NCBI RefSeq assembly: GCF_019038395.1
Contig: NZ_JAGFXZ010000028.1
Span: forward strand, 1-42,323
Length of the DNA stretch: 42,323 nucleotides
Reading direction: 5' to 3'
Source: Acinetobacter sp. BY419
GTDB taxonomy: Bacteria > Pseudomonadota > Gammaproteobacteria > Pseudomonadales > Moraxellaceae
Part shown: piece after piece, positions 17,163-25,658 of the stretch
Position numbering within the stretch: position 1 is the stretch's first letter
Layout: each line of letters starts with the position of its first letter
Made by a program: the position numbers and the translations under genes
The notes under the pieces: model-generated
Seen by the model: the letters and a program-made list of their open reading frames with translations, nothing else
Databases searched by the model: none
What the model was told of the DNA's origin: nothing

Positions 17163-18815
17163 TTGAACATTCGCCGTATTCCCATTGCATTACGTCTGTT
17201 TTTGACCGTGCTGTTGACCACGCTGGTCATTACCACAGTGAGTCTGGGTGTATTGCATCTGAATATGCAGCGTAATTTTGCCCGCTATGTCGCCGATGTC
17301 GAAATGCAAAAGCTGGATTATGTCATTGAAAATCTGGCGGATGTCTATGCGGTGTATCAGGACTGGGGCAATGCGATTCAGGCCCAAATCCTGCAAATAG
17401 AGGGCGAAGCCGCACCGGATGATTATGACCGTTTGTCACGCTGGTGGCTACGCCGTCAGTATGATATTGCCTTGCAGCAGCGTTATTTTCAGGAACAGAC
17501 CTTGGCTCAGGTAGCGCCGAGTATGGTGGATCCAGCGCTGCCACAACGTCAGGTCAATGCAGAAGAGCTACGTGTGCTGGCGTCTAATTTACCCTCCCAG
17601 TTTCAACCTTTTGAAGGCCTCAAATTCCCGCTTAGTTCCAATCAGAATCTGTTTAGAACTGACCGCAAGAATGGTGAGCAAGCAGCACAGCAACCGACCG
17701 GCAAGAAACAGTTTATCCAGATGCCGGACCGTCTTGGCCTGAGTTCACGTCTTTCTCTTTATGATGCAAAACGTCGTTTTGTGGTGGGTGAAGCTTCGGA
17801 TGAGCAGATTTCTTATCGCCCGATTATGGTGAATAACGAGATTATCGGCTATTTGGGCTTAAAACCGGTTCTGGATCAGGATGACGCTTTAAGTATTAAT
17901 TTCTTCAGTAACCAGAAACGTTATTTATTTCTGGTCTATGGCTTAAGTATTCTAGCCAGTCTGATTGCCTCCCTGTTATTGGCGACTTATTTCAAAAAGC
18001 CGATTCAACGTCTGTTAAATGGTACGCGTGCCTTGACCCAAGGGAATTATCAATATCAGGTCAAAGTGAACCGGAATGATGAATTGGGTGACTTGTCCAA
18101 TGAATTAAATGCCTTGGCTGTGATTCTGGATCAGCACGAGACTTCACGCCGTCAATGGGTAGCAGATACTTCACATGAGTTGAAAACCCCGCTTGCAGTA
18201 TTGCAGGCGCAGATTGAAGCGATGCAGGACGGGATCCGTAAACCCACTCCTGAACATTTTGCTTCCATGCTGGCGCAGGTCACCAGTCTGAAAAAGCTGA
18301 CCCAGGATCTGGCCGCGCTGGCACAGGCCGATGCCCAGCAATTGCAATTTTACTTCTCGACGGTGAATCCGTGGGAGGTGGTACAGCAGGAACTTATCAA
18401 CTTCCAGCCGAACTTTGAACAGGCTGAATTGACGATCACTGCAGAGGGTGAAGGTACTGAGTTAAATCTGGATCTGGACCGTTTTAAACAGATTGTCGCC
18501 AACTTGCTGAGTAACAGTATTCGCTATACTGAAGCAGGTGGGCAGGTTCATATTCATACCACACAGGATGATAAAGAATGGACCTTATATGTCGATGACA
18601 GTCCGTTTGGTCTGACTGATGAACAGTTGGCGCATATTGGTGAGCGTTTCTACCGTGTCGATGATTCGCGTACCCGGGCGACTGGCGGAACCGGACTTGG
18701 TTTGGCATTATCATGTAAAATTACGCAGGCGCTGGGTGGCAGCTTAAGCTTTGCACATTCACCACTCGGTGGTTTACGATGCAAGCTGAGCTTTCCTAAA
18801 CAAATGAAACCATAA
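17163..18815 (+). CDS. baeS: Envelope-stress sensor histidine kinase BaeS
   Basis: A 550-residue membrane kinase with TM1 at about 11-32, a 220-residue periplasmic sensor part, TM2 at about 252-275, a HAMP linker (276-325), the phospho-acceptor His338 in ADTSHELKTPLAVLQ, an N box (NLLSNSIRYT) and the G2 box GGTGLGLAL. The G1 box reads DDSPFG rather than DxGxG; E. coli BaeS is likewise non-canonical there. The start is a TTG: the first ATG in frame would remove TM1, and only a weak GAG ribosome-binding sequence precedes the TTG. In Acinetobacter, BaeSR is reported to influence the AdeABC and AdeIJK efflux pumps. The baeR gene follows after 13 bp. Confidence 0.85.
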   Translation: MNIRRIPIALRLFLTVLLTTLVITTVSLGVLHLNMQRNFARYVADVEMQKLDYVIENLADVYAVYQDWGNAIQAQILQIEGEAAPDDYDRLSRWWLRRQYDIALQQRYFQEQTLAQVAPSMVDPALPQRQVNAEELRVLASNLPSQFQPFEGLKFPLSSNQNLFRTDRKNGEQAAQQPTGKKQFIQMPDRLGLSSRLSLYDAKRRFVVGEASDEQISYRPIMVNNEIIGYLGLKPVLDQDDALSINFFSNQKRYLFLVYGLSILASLIASLLLATYFKKPIQRLLNGTRALTQGNYQYQVKVNRNDELGDLSNELNALAVILDQHETSRRQWVADTSHELKTPLAVLQAQIEAMQDGIRKPTPEHFASMLAQVTSLKKLTQDLAALAQADAQQLQFYFSTVNPWEVVQQELINFQPNFEQAELTITAEGEGTELNLDLDRFKQIVANLLSNSIRYTEAGGQVHIHTTQDDKEWTLYVDDSPFGLTDEQLAHIGERFYRVDDSRTRATGGTGLGLALSCKITQALGGSLSFAHSPLGGLRCKLSFPKQMKP

Positions 18816-18828
18816 AGGAAATATATTG

Positions 18829-19515
18829 ATGAAACATGTCATGCTGGTTGAAGATGAAATCGAACTTGCACAGTTGGTGCGAGACTATCTGGAAGCTGCT
18901 GGGTTTGAGGTCAGTATGTTTCATGATGGGCAGGAAGCATATAACAGCTTTATCCAGCGTAAACCGAGTCTGATGATTCTAGATCTGATGGTACCGCGTA
19001 TGGACGGTCTGACCATTTGCCGTAAAGTACGTGAACAGTCAGATTTACCAATTATTATGGTGACTGCGCGTACCGAAGAAATTGACCGTGTGCTGGGTCT
19101 GAATATGGGTGCAGATGATTACCTGTGTAAACCATTTAGTCCAAAAGAACTGGTAGCACGGGTACAGGCAGTATTACGTCGACTGGATCGCAAATCGGAA
19201 CCTGAAAGCAATGATCTGTTCCGTATGGACAAATCTCAGCAGCGGATCTGGTATCAACAAAAGGCACTGAACCTGACACCGACTGAATTCCGTTTACTGG
19301 AATTATTCCTGGAACATGTCGGGCAGGTTTATTCGCGTGCGCAATTGCTCGATCATATTAACCCGGACAGTTTTGATGTCGCAGACCGTGTCATTGACAG
19401 TCATATCAAAAACCTGCGCCGCAAGATTTCAGATGCTGCTGAAACGGGTAACCGTCATGAGTGGATTCAGGCAGTCTATGGTGTCGGCTACCGTTTTGAA
19501 TATCCTGAAGACTGA
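18829..19515 (+). CDS. baeR: Response regulator BaeR (OmpR family)
   Basis: The 228-residue regulator has a receiver domain with acidic pocket Glu8/Asp9, phospho-acceptor Asp52 (LDLMVPRMDG), Thr79 and Lys101 (KPFSPKEL). A winged-helix DNA-binding domain follows (LNLTPTEFRLLELFLEH, then DRVIDSHIKNLRRKI). The frame opens at a TTG at 18826, but the adjacent ATG at 18829 is better placed behind AAGGA (18815-18819) and is taken as the start. The protein forms one operon with baeS. The strong terminator after the gene ends the unit. Confidence 0.9.
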   Translation: MKHVMLVEDEIELAQLVRDYLEAAGFEVSMFHDGQEAYNSFIQRKPSLMILDLMVPRMDGLTICRKVREQSDLPIIMVTARTEEIDRVLGLNMGADDYLCKPFSPKELVARVQAVLRRLDRKSEPESNDLFRMDKSQQRIWYQQKALNLTPTEFRLLELFLEHVGQVYSRAQLLDHINPDSFDVADRVIDSHIKNLRRKISDAAETGNRHEWIQAVYGVGYRFEYPED

Positions 19516-19533
19516 TTTTTAGTCCGGTTCAAG

Positions 19534-19568
19534 AAAAGCGAATAGGTGAGTGCCTATTCGCTTTTTTT
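19534..19568 (+). terminator. Terminator of the baeSR operon
   Basis: A 13-bp perfect stem, AAAAGCGAATAGG with CCTATTCGCTTTT, and a 6-nt loop, followed by a T-run. Confidence 0.93.
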
Positions 19569-19729
19569 TATAAATCGTTATTTTTTGATTTTATGAAAAT
19601 AATAGGTAACTTATATAATGCCTCCTCGATCATTTTTAGATGATTCTGAAACATATGGCTTTGATGGCCTAGAATCTATGCGAGTCTAAATTATTTATTA
19701 TTTTTTAGATTCTAATTAAGTGCAAAACA

Positions 19730-20301
19730 CTATTGGCTATAAATATTTTTATTTATTTCAATATCATAATGAATACAGTCTCTAGTATCCTCACCGATTA
19801 AAGGAAATTTTGCCCAGTTTTTTAAAATGGCTTTTTGGGTGAAACCTGATTTAATCAGGACGTTTTGCGATCTGGTATGTTCTGCATCACAAAAAGTCTC
19901 AATTCTTTCAAGAGAGCTGTTGTTTTTTAAGTAAATAATTACGGCTTTTAGTGCTTCTTGCATGAATCCCTGGCCTTGAAATTTTTCCCTAGCCCAAAGT
20001 GGATTTCCCCATAATTATCTTTATTAAAAAATAGCACAATCCCCAGAGCTAAACCGGATTTCCGGTTGCTGATGATCCAGGCAAAATCTTTACTGGGGTT
20101 CTCCCAGTTGGCCCCGCACCAATTTTCCAACATGTTTTTTGTCTGACTTATATTTTTATGTGGCATTCTCTGAAGGTATTTACTCGATTCCCAGTCTCCA
20201 AAATATTCAGTAAAGAGAGAATTTTCATCCCCAGTCTGAAATTTACGTAAATTTAGACGATCAGTTTTTATAGGCGAAGCTAATCCCTTGCGAGTCTTCA
20301 T
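19730..20301 (-). pseudogene. GNAT acetyltransferase (RimJ/RimL-like) broken by a frameshift
   Basis: Two minus-strand frames together make one GNAT protein. The first (19948-20301) starts MKTRKGLASPIKTDRLNLRK and carries the substrate and central strands up to EIHFGLGKNF. The second (from about 19975 down to 19730) supplies QGQGFMQEALKAVI, the acetyl-CoA-binding helix, and the C-terminal NVLIKSGFTQKAILKNW strand. The switch is one base around 19978-19987, where the minus strand reads an AAAAATTTC run; restoring one base joins the halves. This is either a real inactivating deletion or a sequencing error at the homopolymer. Intact relatives acetylate N-termini or small amines. No partner genes are evident. 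Confidence 0.8.
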
Positions 20302-20365
20302 AGTTATTTAATTTAAAAATCTAGCTTTAGTTTAAAAATATATGATCAGTTTATTTAAGTACAGC

Positions 20366-20491
20366 TTAAATGCTTTTAAGTAATTTAATTCTTTGCTGAT
20401 CTAATTTCTTTAACTTTTCAGTTGATAAAAGTTCATCGCTAAATAGTCGTGCCTTACATCAATAGACATTCGATTGGTGGTCAAATGACAT
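20366..20491 (-). pseudogene. Possible short gene remnant with an in-frame stop
   Basis: From an ATG at 20491 the minus strand reads MSFDHQSNVY, a TGA (20459-20461), then CKARLFSDELLSTEKLKKLD and further to a stop at 20366. The second part looks like a real amphipathic C-terminal helix. With only about 40 codons and no homologue recognised, this may be the tail of a lost gene or chance. Confidence 0.25.
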
Positions 20492-21975
20492 TAGGACAAA
20501 ATGTTTTTAAAGCAAAAACGTTTAACATCCTTAATTTTACTGAATGTTTTACCTTTTACTGACTTGAATATATTTATATTTTTTAATAATTCTTCTGCCT
20601 GAGTGTAGCTCAGTTGATTTTTACGTAATTGATCAATTGTGGCGCTCTGCCTCACTTCAAACATAGATTCAGTCCAGCTTCCATATTCAGGGAGGTAAAA
20701 AAGTCGATCTCCATATGTCCAAAAACTCCCATTGATTGGCATTCCTTTATATAGTGGATGCTGAATGAACAGATCTTCCTCTTTTTTCCATTGAGAGAGA
20801 GGCATATTGTTTAGCATTCTAATTTCTGAGGTTGTTGAGCATAATTCAGAAAAAAACGTGAATAGAGTGCTTGAGAAGGTTTGATATTTTCTAAAAAAAT
20901 AAATGTGCTTACCATTACTGAATACACTTGGGGATAATCTGTGAAGTTCTGAGATAAAGGGATTTTTGTTGAGGACTTCGAGTTGAAGCTTTTGAGTATT
21001 AAAAAAAGCGATTTGATCATCAGAAGTAAAAATTGGGAAAAAGGTATGATTGTCATCTTTTTTAATTATCTTTAGATTTGGATAATCAATTTTATGTGAT
21101 TGATAAAAATAACGATCGCTTAATGGGTCATATAAGTAAATTTCGAAGTCAAATGGAATGGATTTTAAAGCGTCATTGTAATTTAAATCTAAAACTTCAT
21201 GTTTATAAAAAACATTTTTTTGATCTGTGATATAGCTATTTTCTTGCCAGATATTTTCATGGGGTTGAAAGGCGGTTAAATATCTTAAGTGATATGGATC
21301 TGTTGATTTTAATTGTTGTCCTTCAACATAGGTCGATTCACCATTCGTCACGATATTTTTAATTATTAGCTTATAGTTTTGCTTACCATTTTTTAACTGG
21401 TATAGCGGATAGTGGTGTCCTGATTTTGCAATTTTCCCCCCAAATAACATCGCATCTATTTTTTCAGATAAAGTAGGATCAATCGAATCTGAACTTGCCT
21501 TAAAATTCCAATCACAAAAATAAGTATTCTGATGATCAGTCAGATAGCCATCTCCCAGATAAATGAAACGAGAAGGGCTTAGATTGGGAATTTTTTGAAA
21601 TCCACAATACACATTGTTTTTATCTAGGGCTATATTTTTTCTTCGATTCTGATCTTGATCAAAAGAATCTTTCCAATGGAAATGTTGAGCCAATGTTTTA
21701 AACGAGTTTACATCCGCTTCTGGAATGGGAACGCCATATCGAGCGAGTGGAATGGGGAAAAAGTAATAAATTTGATTATTTAATTTTTGAAAATGATACG
21801 ATTCATTTTTAACAAGAGCGACTCCTGTACGGTCAAAATAATCTGTTATGAGACCTGGAGGAGAGAATTGCGCAAAGCGTTCCTCCTTGCTTAAAGTAGA
21901 TTTGGTGAGTTGAGGAAATAAATAGATTAATACCAATATGCTTAAAGCAATCCCTGTTATTTTTATATTTAACAT
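20491..21975 (-). CDS. DKNYY-repeat family protein with N-terminal anchor
   Basis: A 494-residue protein. The N-terminus has one hydrophobic segment (about residues 7-24), so it is either membrane-anchored or secreted. The rest contains repeated short beta units of the DKNYY type, each a D/N-x-N/K turn followed by aromatic residues. Examples are LDKNNVYCGFQ, LTDHQNTYFCDWN, ITDQKNVFYKHEV, SNGKHIYFFRKY and YGDRLFYLPEYG. DKNYY proteins are common in Acinetobacter and have no known function; a role at the cell surface is inferred from the anchor. The gene is more AT-rich than its neighbours. Its start has an upstream GAGG-type ribosome-binding sequence. Confidence 0.7.
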   Translation of the reverse strand: MLNIKITGIALSILVLIYLFPQLTKSTLSKEERFAQFSPPGLITDYFDRTGVALVKNESYHFQKLNNQIYYFFPIPLARYGVPIPEADVNSFKTLAQHFHWKDSFDQDQNRRKNIALDKNNVYCGFQKIPNLSPSRFIYLGDGYLTDHQNTYFCDWNFKASSDSIDPTLSEKIDAMLFGGKIAKSGHHYPLYQLKNGKQNYKLIIKNIVTNGESTYVEGQQLKSTDPYHLRYLTAFQPHENIWQENSYITDQKNVFYKHEVLDLNYNDALKSIPFDFEIYLYDPLSDRYFYQSHKIDYPNLKIIKKDDNHTFFPIFTSDDQIAFFNTQKLQLEVLNKNPFISELHRLSPSVFSNGKHIYFFRKYQTFSSTLFTFFSELCSTTSEIRMLNNMPLSQWKKEEDLFIQHPLYKGMPINGSFWTYGDRLFYLPEYGSWTESMFEVRQSATIDQLRKNQLSYTQAEELLKNINIFKSVKGKTFSKIKDVKRFCFKNILS

Positions 21976-22023
21976 GCATCCTCACATGAGCAATGAAATT
22001 TTATTCTTGAAGTATTAAGTTAT

Positions 22024-22395
22024 TTACTTTGTAGTTCTTAATAGAGATATTCTCTGCCTTTCAACTTTCTTTAACTTCGATACTACCAGCTCATAAGAAT
22101 TCAGCACCAAATCTTCGATCAAAGCTTCATCCAGAGTTTCGTCCTCATAAACAGTAATCCAGTGCTGTTTATTCATATGCCAGCCAGTACGAATATAAGG
22201 ATAAATATCCCGTAACATCACGCCATGATCAGGTTCGACTTTTAAATTAATGGCTGCTTTGCCTTGTAAATGAAAGCTCAACATAAAGACTTTATCAACT
22301 ACTTTAAATACATCGTAATCCTCACCAAAAGGCTGAGTGATAGTCACCTCAGGGAGTTTTATGGCTGTTTTTGCGGCAAGTTCATGTAAAGGCAT
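22024..22395 (-). CDS. MmcQ/YjbR family protein
   Basis: A 123-residue protein of the MmcQ/YjbR family, with a CyaY-like fold. Typical blocks are TQPFGEDYDVFKVVDKVFML near residues 20-39, AAINLKVEPDHGVMLRD near 48-64, and TGWHMNKQHWITVYEDETLD near 70-89. Family members have been described as DNA-binding, but the biochemical role is not settled. The length is normal for the family (about 115-125). It lies between selO and the DKNYY gene on the same strand. The hairpin at 22416-22449 separates it from selO, so it is probably its own transcription unit. Confidence 0.85.
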   Translation of the reverse strand: MPLHELAAKTAIKLPEVTITQPFGEDYDVFKVVDKVFMLSFHLQGKAAINLKVEPDHGVMLRDIYPYIRTGWHMNKQHWITVYEDETLDEALIEDLVLNSYELVVSKLKKVERQRISLLRTTK

Positions 22396-22415
22396 AAGCT
22401 AATCCTATTGAGACT

Positions 22416-22449
22416 AAACTGTGGATAATGCTTAAATTATCCACAGTTT
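22416..22449. terminator. Perfect inverted repeat with consensus DnaA boxes in both arms
   Basis: AAACTGTGGATAAT (22416-22429), loop GCTTAA, ATTATCCACAGTTT (22436-22449). On the minus strand the preceding selO gene (ending at 22470) would run into it, and A/T runs flank the stem, so it can act as a terminator. Each arm contains the 9-bp DnaA consensus TTATCCACA in opposite orientation (22420-22428 and 22437-22445). Confidence 0.7.
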
Positions 22450-22469
22450 TTACTTGGGTCGTGAATAAA

Positions 22470-23915
22470 TTAAGATGAACAACTTACCATCACTTCAGGT
22501 ACATCACTTGGCAATGGTGCTAAATCTGCAGGTTGTTCTAAATCCTGCTGTTTCAGATAAGGCCGGCCCAATAGTTTAAACAAACGATTCACTTCGGAAA
22601 AATCATCACGCTCTGCCAATTCAATGGCTTTCTGTGCCATATGATTACGCAGAATATAATACGGATTGGCCAGTTGCATTGCGGCATCCAACTCTTCAAT
22701 ATCTTGATGCTCACGAATACTTTCATATTGCGTCAGGAATGCTTCAAACTGACGACGATCCAGGCAATCATCTTTGATCGTGTTATAGTCTTTATTTTGC
22801 AGACGGATAAAATTCTGGGTGTAATCCAGCTGTTCACTTTGCAAAATTCGCAGAAACGCCATCGCACAGTCAAAACTGTCTTTATGGAAACTTGGCAAGC
22901 CCATTTTCTGGTTTAGACCATGTTCGTAATATTCTAGGAATGTTGGTTCATAGTGCTCCAGACATGCGGCTAAATCCTGTTTCCATTGTTCTTTGTCATA
23001 GCCTTCAGGGCAGAGCGGAACCAGATTGCCCAGCCACATCCATAAATTCCAGTGCCCAATACTTGGCTGTTGCTGATAAGTATAGCGCCCCTGATAATCC
23101 GAGTGGTTATTGATCCAGTTTGGACGAAAGCGTTCCATAAAGCCATAAGGGCCGAAGTCCAAAGTCGAACCGGTAATATTCAGGTTGTCGGTATTCATCA
23201 CGCCATGCGCAAAACCGACCAGTTGCCATTTTGCAATCATCACGGCAGTACGCTGAATCACTTGGGTGGCAAAGCTCAGAATGGGCTGTTCGGCTTGCAG
23301 ACATTCCGGATAATGCCACTCGATACATTTCTGGGTAAATTCAGCGAGCAGATCTGGCTGATACTGATTGATCCATTCGAAATGGCCGAAACGGATATGA
23401 CAGTCTGAGGTGCGCAACATCATCGCACCCGGCTCAAGCTTCTCGCGCTGAATGCCTTGCGTGGACGAAGTGAATCCAACTGCATTACTGGATGCGACAC
23501 CCAAAGCATTCAAGGCATGACCTGCCAGATACTCACGTATTACTGAACGCAGCACTGCACGGCCATCACCCATACGCGAATAAGGTGTTGCACCCGCACC
23601 TTTTAAATGTAGATCAATGGTCTGATTATTTTTATCCAGAATTTGTGCGATCAACAGGCCACGACCATCTCCTAACTGTCCTGCCCATTGTCCAAACTGA
23701 TGGCCTGCATAGACCATAGCTAAAGGTTCAAACTCAGGAAAAATTTTCTGCCCACTACAAATCTCTACCCATTGTGCCTTGTCTTCATCCGACCATTGCA
23801 ATTGTTCTGCCAAAGCGGAATTAAAATGCCCGGCTTTTGCGCCTTTTAAAGGAAGCGGCAATTGATGATGATAGAGGCGGGCAGGCAGTGTTGGATAGCG
23901 AGAGTTAAAATACAT
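22470..23915 (-). CDS. selO: Protein adenylyltransferase SelO (YdiU)
   Basis: A pseudokinase-fold enzyme of 481 residues that transfers AMP from ATP to protein hydroxyls. Visible blocks are VYAGHQFGQWAGQLGDGRG (68-86), HLKGAGATPYSRMGDGRAVL (103-122), HGVMNTDN (237-244) and the metal-binding DFG at 253-255. The C-terminus is VSCSS, with Cys479 at the site of the C-terminal redox Cys of E. coli SelO. The E. coli partner Cys lies in I-C-N-H-S-D; here that segment is I-N-N-H-S-D with Asn269, so the regulatory disulfide seems absent. The length is normal. The enzyme acts in protection against oxidative stress in E. coli. Confidence 0.93.
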   Translation of the reverse strand: MYFNSRYPTLPARLYHHQLPLPLKGAKAGHFNSALAEQLQWSDEDKAQWVEICSGQKIFPEFEPLAMVYAGHQFGQWAGQLGDGRGLLIAQILDKNNQTIDLHLKGAGATPYSRMGDGRAVLRSVIREYLAGHALNALGVASSNAVGFTSSTQGIQREKLEPGAMMLRTSDCHIRFGHFEWINQYQPDLLAEFTQKCIEWHYPECLQAEQPILSFATQVIQRTAVMIAKWQLVGFAHGVMNTDNLNITGSTLDFGPYGFMERFRPNWINNHSDYQGRYTYQQQPSIGHWNLWMWLGNLVPLCPEGYDKEQWKQDLAACLEHYEPTFLEYYEHGLNQKMGLPSFHKDSFDCAMAFLRILQSEQLDYTQNFIRLQNKDYNTIKDDCLDRRQFEAFLTQYESIREHQDIEELDAAMQLANPYYILRNHMAQKAIELAERDDFSEVNRLFKLLGRPYLKQQDLEQPADLAPLPSDVPEVMVSCSS

Positions 23916-24012
23916 GGCATCAGTACAGGATTGGGATAAATTTACTATATCAAAGATAGTTGTATAAAACTGTTGTATAAGCGAGAGTTCACGTTATCTT
24001 TCAGGCATAAAA

Positions 24013-24032
24013 AAAGCCCCGATCGGGGCTTT
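24013..24032 (-). terminator. Terminator of the desaturase gene
   Basis: AAAGCCCC and GGGGCTTT around a GATC loop. On the minus strand it is followed by a seven-T run and lies 16 bp past the stop. Confidence 0.9.
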
Positions 24033-24047
24033 GATTTTTAACAGATT

Positions 24048-25214
24048 TTATTGAGAAACTGTAGATTTTTTCAAATTGCGAACCAGTAGGTTCAAGGTTT
24101 CACGGTGATGAGAAAGACGCTGTTCTACCAGCTGGAATTCAACTTTCAGCTTGTCATCCATTTGGTGAATTCTTTCTGCCATAGAGGCTTTTTTCACCTG
24201 GATTTCCTGTTCTTTAAGCTTTGCCCAGTCATTCAAGGTTTGGGTAAAAGCATCATATTCCTGTGCAATCTTGGTTTTCACTGTCGAGATATCTTCAGAA
24301 ACATCATGACCATACACCGCAAGATCCTGTTCAGCATATTTAAACTTCATTGCCAATTCTGCTTTTTTAATATTAAAGCTAGGAATACGGCGCAAGTTTT
24401 TGGCTAAACCGAGTTTAGAGCAGGTCCAGATCAACCATTTGGTTGGATCATACTGCCACCATTTCACTCCGTTACGGTAATCGTACTGGAAAATGTGGTG
24501 GTAATTATGATAACCCTCACCCCAAGTCGCAATTGCGAGTATGAAGTTGTCACGTGCGGTATTTTCGTCGGTATATGGACGATTGCCCCACATATGGCAC
24601 AGTGAATTAATGAAGAAGGTCACATGATGGCTCAGGATTAAACGCATTAATCCACCCAGTAACAGGACGCCCCAGACATCGCCCACAGCCCAACCAATCG
24701 GCAGCAAAATCGCTGCATGAACGGCAATGACTAACGGAACATAATATTTGTCCTGAAACATCACCACTTTGTCTTTTAACAGGTCTGGCGCATTTTTATA
24801 ATTTGGTGCACCAGCCGGATAGTCACGCAGCATCCAGCCAATATGGGCATACCAGAAACCTTTATTGATCGAGTACGGGTCTTGATCGACATCATCCACA
24901 TGACGGTGATGGGTACGGTGGCCAGATGCCCAGAACAGAATACTATTCTGTACAGCAAATGTACCCATAATCATCAGGATGATTTTGAGTGGTAAAGTGG
25001 CTTCATAAGCACGATGTGCCCACAGGCGATGGTATCCTGCTGTAATGCCGAGGCTGCTTACGCCCAGTAAAACAAACATACTGATCCAAGCAGCAGCGCT
25101 AAAATCATGGTGATACGCATACAACGGAATTGCAATCAGGGCTATGATTGGTAATAGTACCAATGCGAACACAGCAATCCAGTTGATGGGGGCTTTGGGT
25201 AAGGGAGCATTCAT
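24048..25214 (-). CDS. Membrane acyl-CoA (delta-9 type) fatty-acid desaturase with C-terminal coiled coil
   Basis: An integral membrane di-iron desaturase of 388 residues. The three histidine boxes are present: HRLWAH near residue 62, HRTHHRH near 98 and HNYHH near 238. Paired hydrophobic segments at the N-terminus and between boxes 2 and 3 form the membrane part. It would insert a cis double bond into saturated acyl chains to tune membrane fluidity. About 90 residues after the catalytic core (from about 295) are charged and helical, a probable coiled coil not needed for the core fold. The frame opens with GTG at 25226, but AGGAG ends right at that codon, so the ATG at 25214 (MNAPLPKAPINW) is preferred. 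Confidence 0.9.
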   Translation of the reverse strand: MNAPLPKAPINWIAVFALVLLPIIALIAIPLYAYHHDFSAAAWISMFVLLGVSSLGITAGYHRLWAHRAYEATLPLKIILMIMGTFAVQNSILFWASGHRTHHRHVDDVDQDPYSINKGFWYAHIGWMLRDYPAGAPNYKNAPDLLKDKVVMFQDKYYVPLVIAVHAAILLPIGWAVGDVWGVLLLGGLMRLILSHHVTFFINSLCHMWGNRPYTDENTARDNFILAIATWGEGYHNYHHIFQYDYRNGVKWWQYDPTKWLIWTCSKLGLAKNLRRIPSFNIKKAELAMKFKYAEQDLAVYGHDVSEDISTVKTKIAQEYDAFTQTLNDWAKLKEQEIQVKKASMAERIHQMDDKLKVEFQLVEQRLSHHRETLNLLVRNLKKSTVSQ

Positions 25215-25226
25215 CTCCAACAGCAC

Positions 25227-25658
25227 TCCTAGAACCTCGTAAGGTTTAACAAAAAGCAGAAACTACTGTTGGTTTTAACAGCAGCCTATTTCGTTCATAT
25301 TAGCATGTGGTCTAAACCATCACTAGCGTTATTATACGTATGTATTGTACTTGTCAGTAACAGAATAAGTAGGGTAAAAACGACCATTTTTCGAGCTTAA
25401 GCAGGTCCTGATTTCCAACTAAGTGACTGAGGATTATCAATCTTTCCTAAAATTGAAATAGGATAATTACGATAAATAATGTTGTTCATAATTTCTACAA
25501 TATTACCTAGCAATTTGCAGACTGATGCGGAAAATAAACCTAAGTTAACCTATACTTAGCATAAATTTAAGCAGGCTCAATATTTTTAAAAATTGATTAT
25601 GTTAAAGATATAAACAAGAAGATAACTGCAAATTTATTATGTAAATGAGGCTAACGCC
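25227..25658. other. Gene-free 430-bp intergenic region
   Basis: I see no coding frame. It holds a CTGTT/AACAG hairpin (25267-25282), a TACT-tgtc-AGTA inverted repeat (25348-25359) and a CTAAGT/ACTTAG inverted repeat (25540-25559). The first two could be part of the desaturase leader or an operator. A TAATAT -10-like element for the desaturase is visible near 25300-25305. A small RNA is possible but no strong terminator is present. Confidence 0.35.

Noticed and set aside
22416..22449. Chromosomal origin because of DnaA boxes
   Set aside because: Only one inverted pair is present, with no AT-rich unwinding region, dnaA, dnaN or parAB nearby.
25348..25359. Operator for a fatty-acid regulator (FabR/DesT type) upstream of the desaturase
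   Set aside because: The inverted repeat has only 4-bp arms and does not match a known consensus.
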